Assembly: GCA_032622095.1 (NCBI GenBank) | Contig: CP136068.1 | Coordinates: forward strand, 54,520,025-54,584,024 | DNA length: 64,000 nucleotides | From: Siphonodentalium dalli | Lineage: Eukaryota; Mollusca; Scaphopoda; Gadilida; Siphonodentaliidae | Direction of reading: 5' to 3' | In this document: in pieces, positions 61,091-64,000 of the stretch | How positions within the stretch are numbered: the first letter of the stretch is position 1 | How the letters are laid out: each line of letters starts with the position of its first letter | Made by a program: the position numbers and the translations under genes | The notes under the pieces: generated by a model | Databases searched by the model: none | Told to the model about the DNA's origin: nothing | The model's input: the letters and a program-made list of their open reading frames with translations, nothing else

Positions 61091-61671
61091 TTAGATTACC
61101 TCAAATACATGTAGATGCGTATTTTTGAAGTTTCAATATTAAGTTTATAATATTTCCCAAATATACGTGATTTATTCTTTGTAAAATATTTCTTGGGTGA
61201 TCTGGAGCATGCATCTTTTTTTTTTCTTGTATCATGGTGGTAATCGTGTCAACGAGTTATGACTCATTACGCCCTTTGGGTGTATGCTGTGAATGTGGTT
61301 TGGCGTGCGATACGACATATGAGCTATGGGCAAATATGATTAGAAATGTACTTGGGTATTTTCGTACTCGAACCATGGAACGAAGATCGACATTATCCAG
61401 TAGCATGTAGTGTAATGATGGTAGTTTGGTATACAACCCCACAAAAATCGCTATTATTATTTTACTTTAGTAACAAGGGACGTACTCGCAAAATGCGTAC
61501 CGGTTAGTCTTTTCGCATGATGTATATATTCGCGCCCGGATATCTTATTGTTGCAGTATGTAACTTTTATGACCGCGTTAAATTGCGTGGGACGGCCGAT
61601 ATATCGAGGATTATGGCATTGTCATTATTCGGTCGACGACTGACCTACCATCAAATTGTCGATATCAAGGC
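61091..61671. other. Intergenic, no recognisable feature
   Basis: Short frames only. The foldback element has inserted just to the right. Confidence 0.5.
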
Positions 61672-61679
61672 TGCGGAAC

Positions 61680-63873
61680 GGAAGTGTCTATATACCATCG
61701 GATGGCAAATAGCGATTCTACCGATATGCGCTATTTACCATCCGATGGTATTTTAAAGAAAAACAAATAGCATATCATCACAATACACTCCTATAATGAC
61801 AATTACTACACACCTTCTTGGTAAATAGGCCCAGTTGACCCTCGGTTGACCACCTACAGATATCCTGGGGGGATGGTACGCAAAAAATGACAAATTTTGA
61901 AGGAAATTTCGTATAGTTTGAGTATTTAGTGGCACAAGCTGTCGCTTTATGCCCACATAATCACCATTCCTACCCGCCTTACAGAAAACCCCGACCAGTT
62001 GACCCTCGGTTGACCACCTACAGATATCCTGGGGGGATGGCACGCAAAAAATGACCAATTTTGAAGGAAATTTCGTATAGTTTGAGTATTTAGTGGCACA
62101 AGCTGTCGCTTTTTGTCCACATAATCACCATTCTTACCCGCCTTACAGAAAACCCGGACCAGTTGACCCTCGGTTGACCACCTACAGATATCCTGGGGGG
62201 ATGGTACGTACAAAATGACAAATTTTGAAGGAAATTTCGTATAGTTTGAGTATTTAGTGGCACAAGCTGTCGCTTTATGCCCACATAATCACCATTACTA
62301 CCCGCCTTACAGAAAACCCGGACCAGTGGACCCTCGGTTGACCACCTACATATATCCTGGGGGGATGGTACGCAAAAAATGACAAATTTTGAAGGAAATT
62401 TCGTATAGTTTGAGTATTTAGTGGCACAAGCTGTCGCTTTTTGTCCACATAATCACCATTCCTACCCGCCTTACAGAAAACCCGGACCAGTTGACCCTCG
62501 GTTGACCACCTACATATATCCTGGGGGGATGGTACGTAAAAAATGACCAATTTTGAATAATGGAGCCTTTTTTCGAAAGTGATTTGAAAATGAACGACTT
62601 TTCTCGAACAGGTCGATTTGGACCCGTTTTGGACTCCGTTTCGTGTGTAGCATAACGGGGAATTTATGAATTAGTATTTGAATAAGACGTGATAAAGTTA
62701 CGGCCGCGTCTTTGATACGGAGTATATATATATAAAGGATTATTTTTGCAGAACTTTTTCGCTTCACTGAGAGAAAATTGCTTTTCTAAGTGCAAAATTT
62801 TAGGTGGAATTATTTTTTGACTTTTTGAGGCGTGAAAAGAAAATGAGGTCGATTCGAAAAGGACAAGATTTGAAACACTTTTGGACTGGCATTCCTTCAA
62901 ACCCAAGTCCCCGTTTAGTGTGTGGCATGAGGCGAGCAATGACGAAAAAAAGCGACAGCTTGTGCCACTAAATACTCAAACTATACGAAATTTCCTTCAA
63001 AATTGGTCATTTTTTACGTACCATCCCCCCAGGATATCTGTAGGTGGTCAACCGAGGGTCAACTGGTCCGGGTTTTCTGTAAGGCGGGTAGGAATGGTGA
63101 TTATGTGGGCATAAAGCGACAGCTTGTGCCACTAAATACTCAAACTATACGAAATTTCCTTCAAAATTGGTCATTTTTTGCGTACCATCCCCCCAGGATA
63201 TATGTAGGTGGTCAACCGAGGGTCAACTGGTCCGGGTTTTCTGTAAGGCGGGTAGGAATGGTGATTATGTGGGCATAAAGCGACAGCTTGTGCCACTAAA
63301 TACTCAAACTATACGAAATTTCCTTCAAAATTGGTCATTTTTTACGTACCATCCCCCAGGATATCTGTAGGTGGTCAACCGAGGGTCAACTGGTCCGGGT
63401 TTTCTGTAAGGCGGGTAGGAATGGTGATTATGTGGACAAAAAGCGACAGCTTGTGCCACTAAATACTCAAACTATACGAAATTTCCTTCAAAATTTGTCA
63501 TTTTTTGCGTACCATCCCCCCAGGGTATCTGTAGGTGGTCAACCGAGGGTCAACTGGTCGGGGTTTTCTGTAAGGCGGGTAGGAATGGTGATTATGTGGG
63601 CATAAAGCGACAGCTTGTGCCACTAAATACTCAAACTATACGAAATTTCCTTCAAAATTGGTCCTTTTTTGCGTACCATCCCCCCAGGATATCTGTAGGT
63701 GGTCAACCGAGGGTCAACTGGGCCTATTTACCAAGAAGGTGTGTAGTAATTGTCATTATAGGAGTGTATTGTGATGATATGCTATTTGTTTTTCTTTAAA
63801 ATACCATCGGATGGTAAATAGCGCATATCGGTAGAATCGCTATTTGCCATCCGATGGTAAATAGCCGCTGCCC
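61680..63873. mobile_element. Foldback transposon, ~2.19 kb, long inverted arms of 164 bp tandem repeats
   Basis: The outer ends are inverted copies: CCATCGGATGGCAAATAGCG, then GATTCTACCGATATGCGC and ATTTACCATCCGATGG on the left; the same order appears on the minus strand at the right. Each ~870-930 bp arm contains five units of ~164 bp marked by TATCCTGGGGGGATGG (about 61864, 62029, 62192, 62356, 62520 and, inverted, about 63031, 63195, 63358, 63522, 63686). A ~400 bp unique centre (62547-62947) separates the arms. TGCGGAAC occurs directly outside both ends (61672-61679, 63874-63881), a candidate 8 bp target duplication. No transposase is present. The design resembles Drosophila FB and sea urchin TU elements (from memory). 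Confidence 0.85.
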
Positions 63874-63881
63874 TGCGGAAC

Positions 63882-64000
63882 AGCTGTAGAATTGTGCGAT
63901 AAAGATATGCCCAAAAGCAAACGTGTTCAAATGAAGTTTAACATCTATTGCGCAACATAGATGTATTCAATCGACCGAAAGGGTTGTTTTTGTACATATA
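63882..64000. other. Window end, no recognisable feature
   Basis: Short flank of the foldback element. Nothing seen. Confidence 0.5.

Noticed and set aside
61753-63799. Repeated frames containing KRQLVPLNTQTIRNFLQN and PPRISVGGQPRVNW in the foldback element
   Set aside because: They come from the 164 bp tandem units in both arms, stop after about one unit and shift between units. No catalytic motif.
1-64000. tRNA, rRNA, riboswitch or known small RNA genes
   Set aside because: Scanning by eye found no convincing A/B box pairs, rRNA cores or cloverleafs. A covariance-model scan would be needed to exclude them fully.

Overview
This window looks like repeat-dominated, non-coding eukaryotic DNA from an animal, most likely a marine invertebrate. 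The reasons are several different LINE retrotransposon remains, Helitron-like elements with 3' hairpin and CTAG ends, TTAA- and TA-flanked MITEs, a foldback element, long minisatellites, AT-rich intergenic sequence, and only two isolated exon-like stretches. I see no rRNA, no tRNA and no bacterial-type operon. The species cannot be named from the sequence alone. No complete host gene is visible.

Layout: 0-3.6 kb holds GGACC-rich repeats and a 5'-truncated LINE on the minus strand. From 3.7 to 10.2 kb there is a nest of about ten non-autonomous Helitron-like elements, many abutting exactly end to end, whose internal tandem units carry GGTCA-type or TGCGCATGCGCR-type motifs. From 10.2 to 25 kb the sequence is mostly intergenic. 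It contains a PIF/Harbinger-like exon fragment, four copies of an uncharacterised ~485 bp repeat, two LINE 3' fragments, an unrecognised 75-codon exon-like segment, a ~475 bp tandem duplication, a further Helitron-like element and a MITE.

25.2-26.2 kb is a 42-unit array of a 24 bp repeat. 26.95-29.8 kb is a LINE broken by a nonsense codon, a 520 bp TTAA-flanked MITE, a frameshift and an antisense LINE-tail fragment. 31.3-32.2 kb is a 21 bp minisatellite and 32.6-33.6 kb is another LINE 3' end. At 34.2-37.1 kb a 2.83 kb Helitron-like element splits a 46 bp tandem array. 39.7-57.0 kb is one enormous minisatellite (about 17.3 kb, about 700 units of 24 bp) with multi-kilobase higher-order structure and a minus-strand frame open through its whole length. 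A near-identical second copy of the TTAA MITE lies at 57.7 kb. 60-61.1 kb holds a degraded relative of the 34.2 kb element, and 61.7-63.9 kb is a foldback element with five 164 bp repeats in each arm and an 8 bp candidate target duplication.

There is no pathway here. What the region shows is layered transposition (elements inside elements), rolling-circle-type concatemers and large-scale expansion of tandem repeats. The most notable items are the 17 kb array and the end-to-end Helitron nest that disperses transcription-factor-like motifs. All family calls rest on motifs and termini read by eye; no database search was run.
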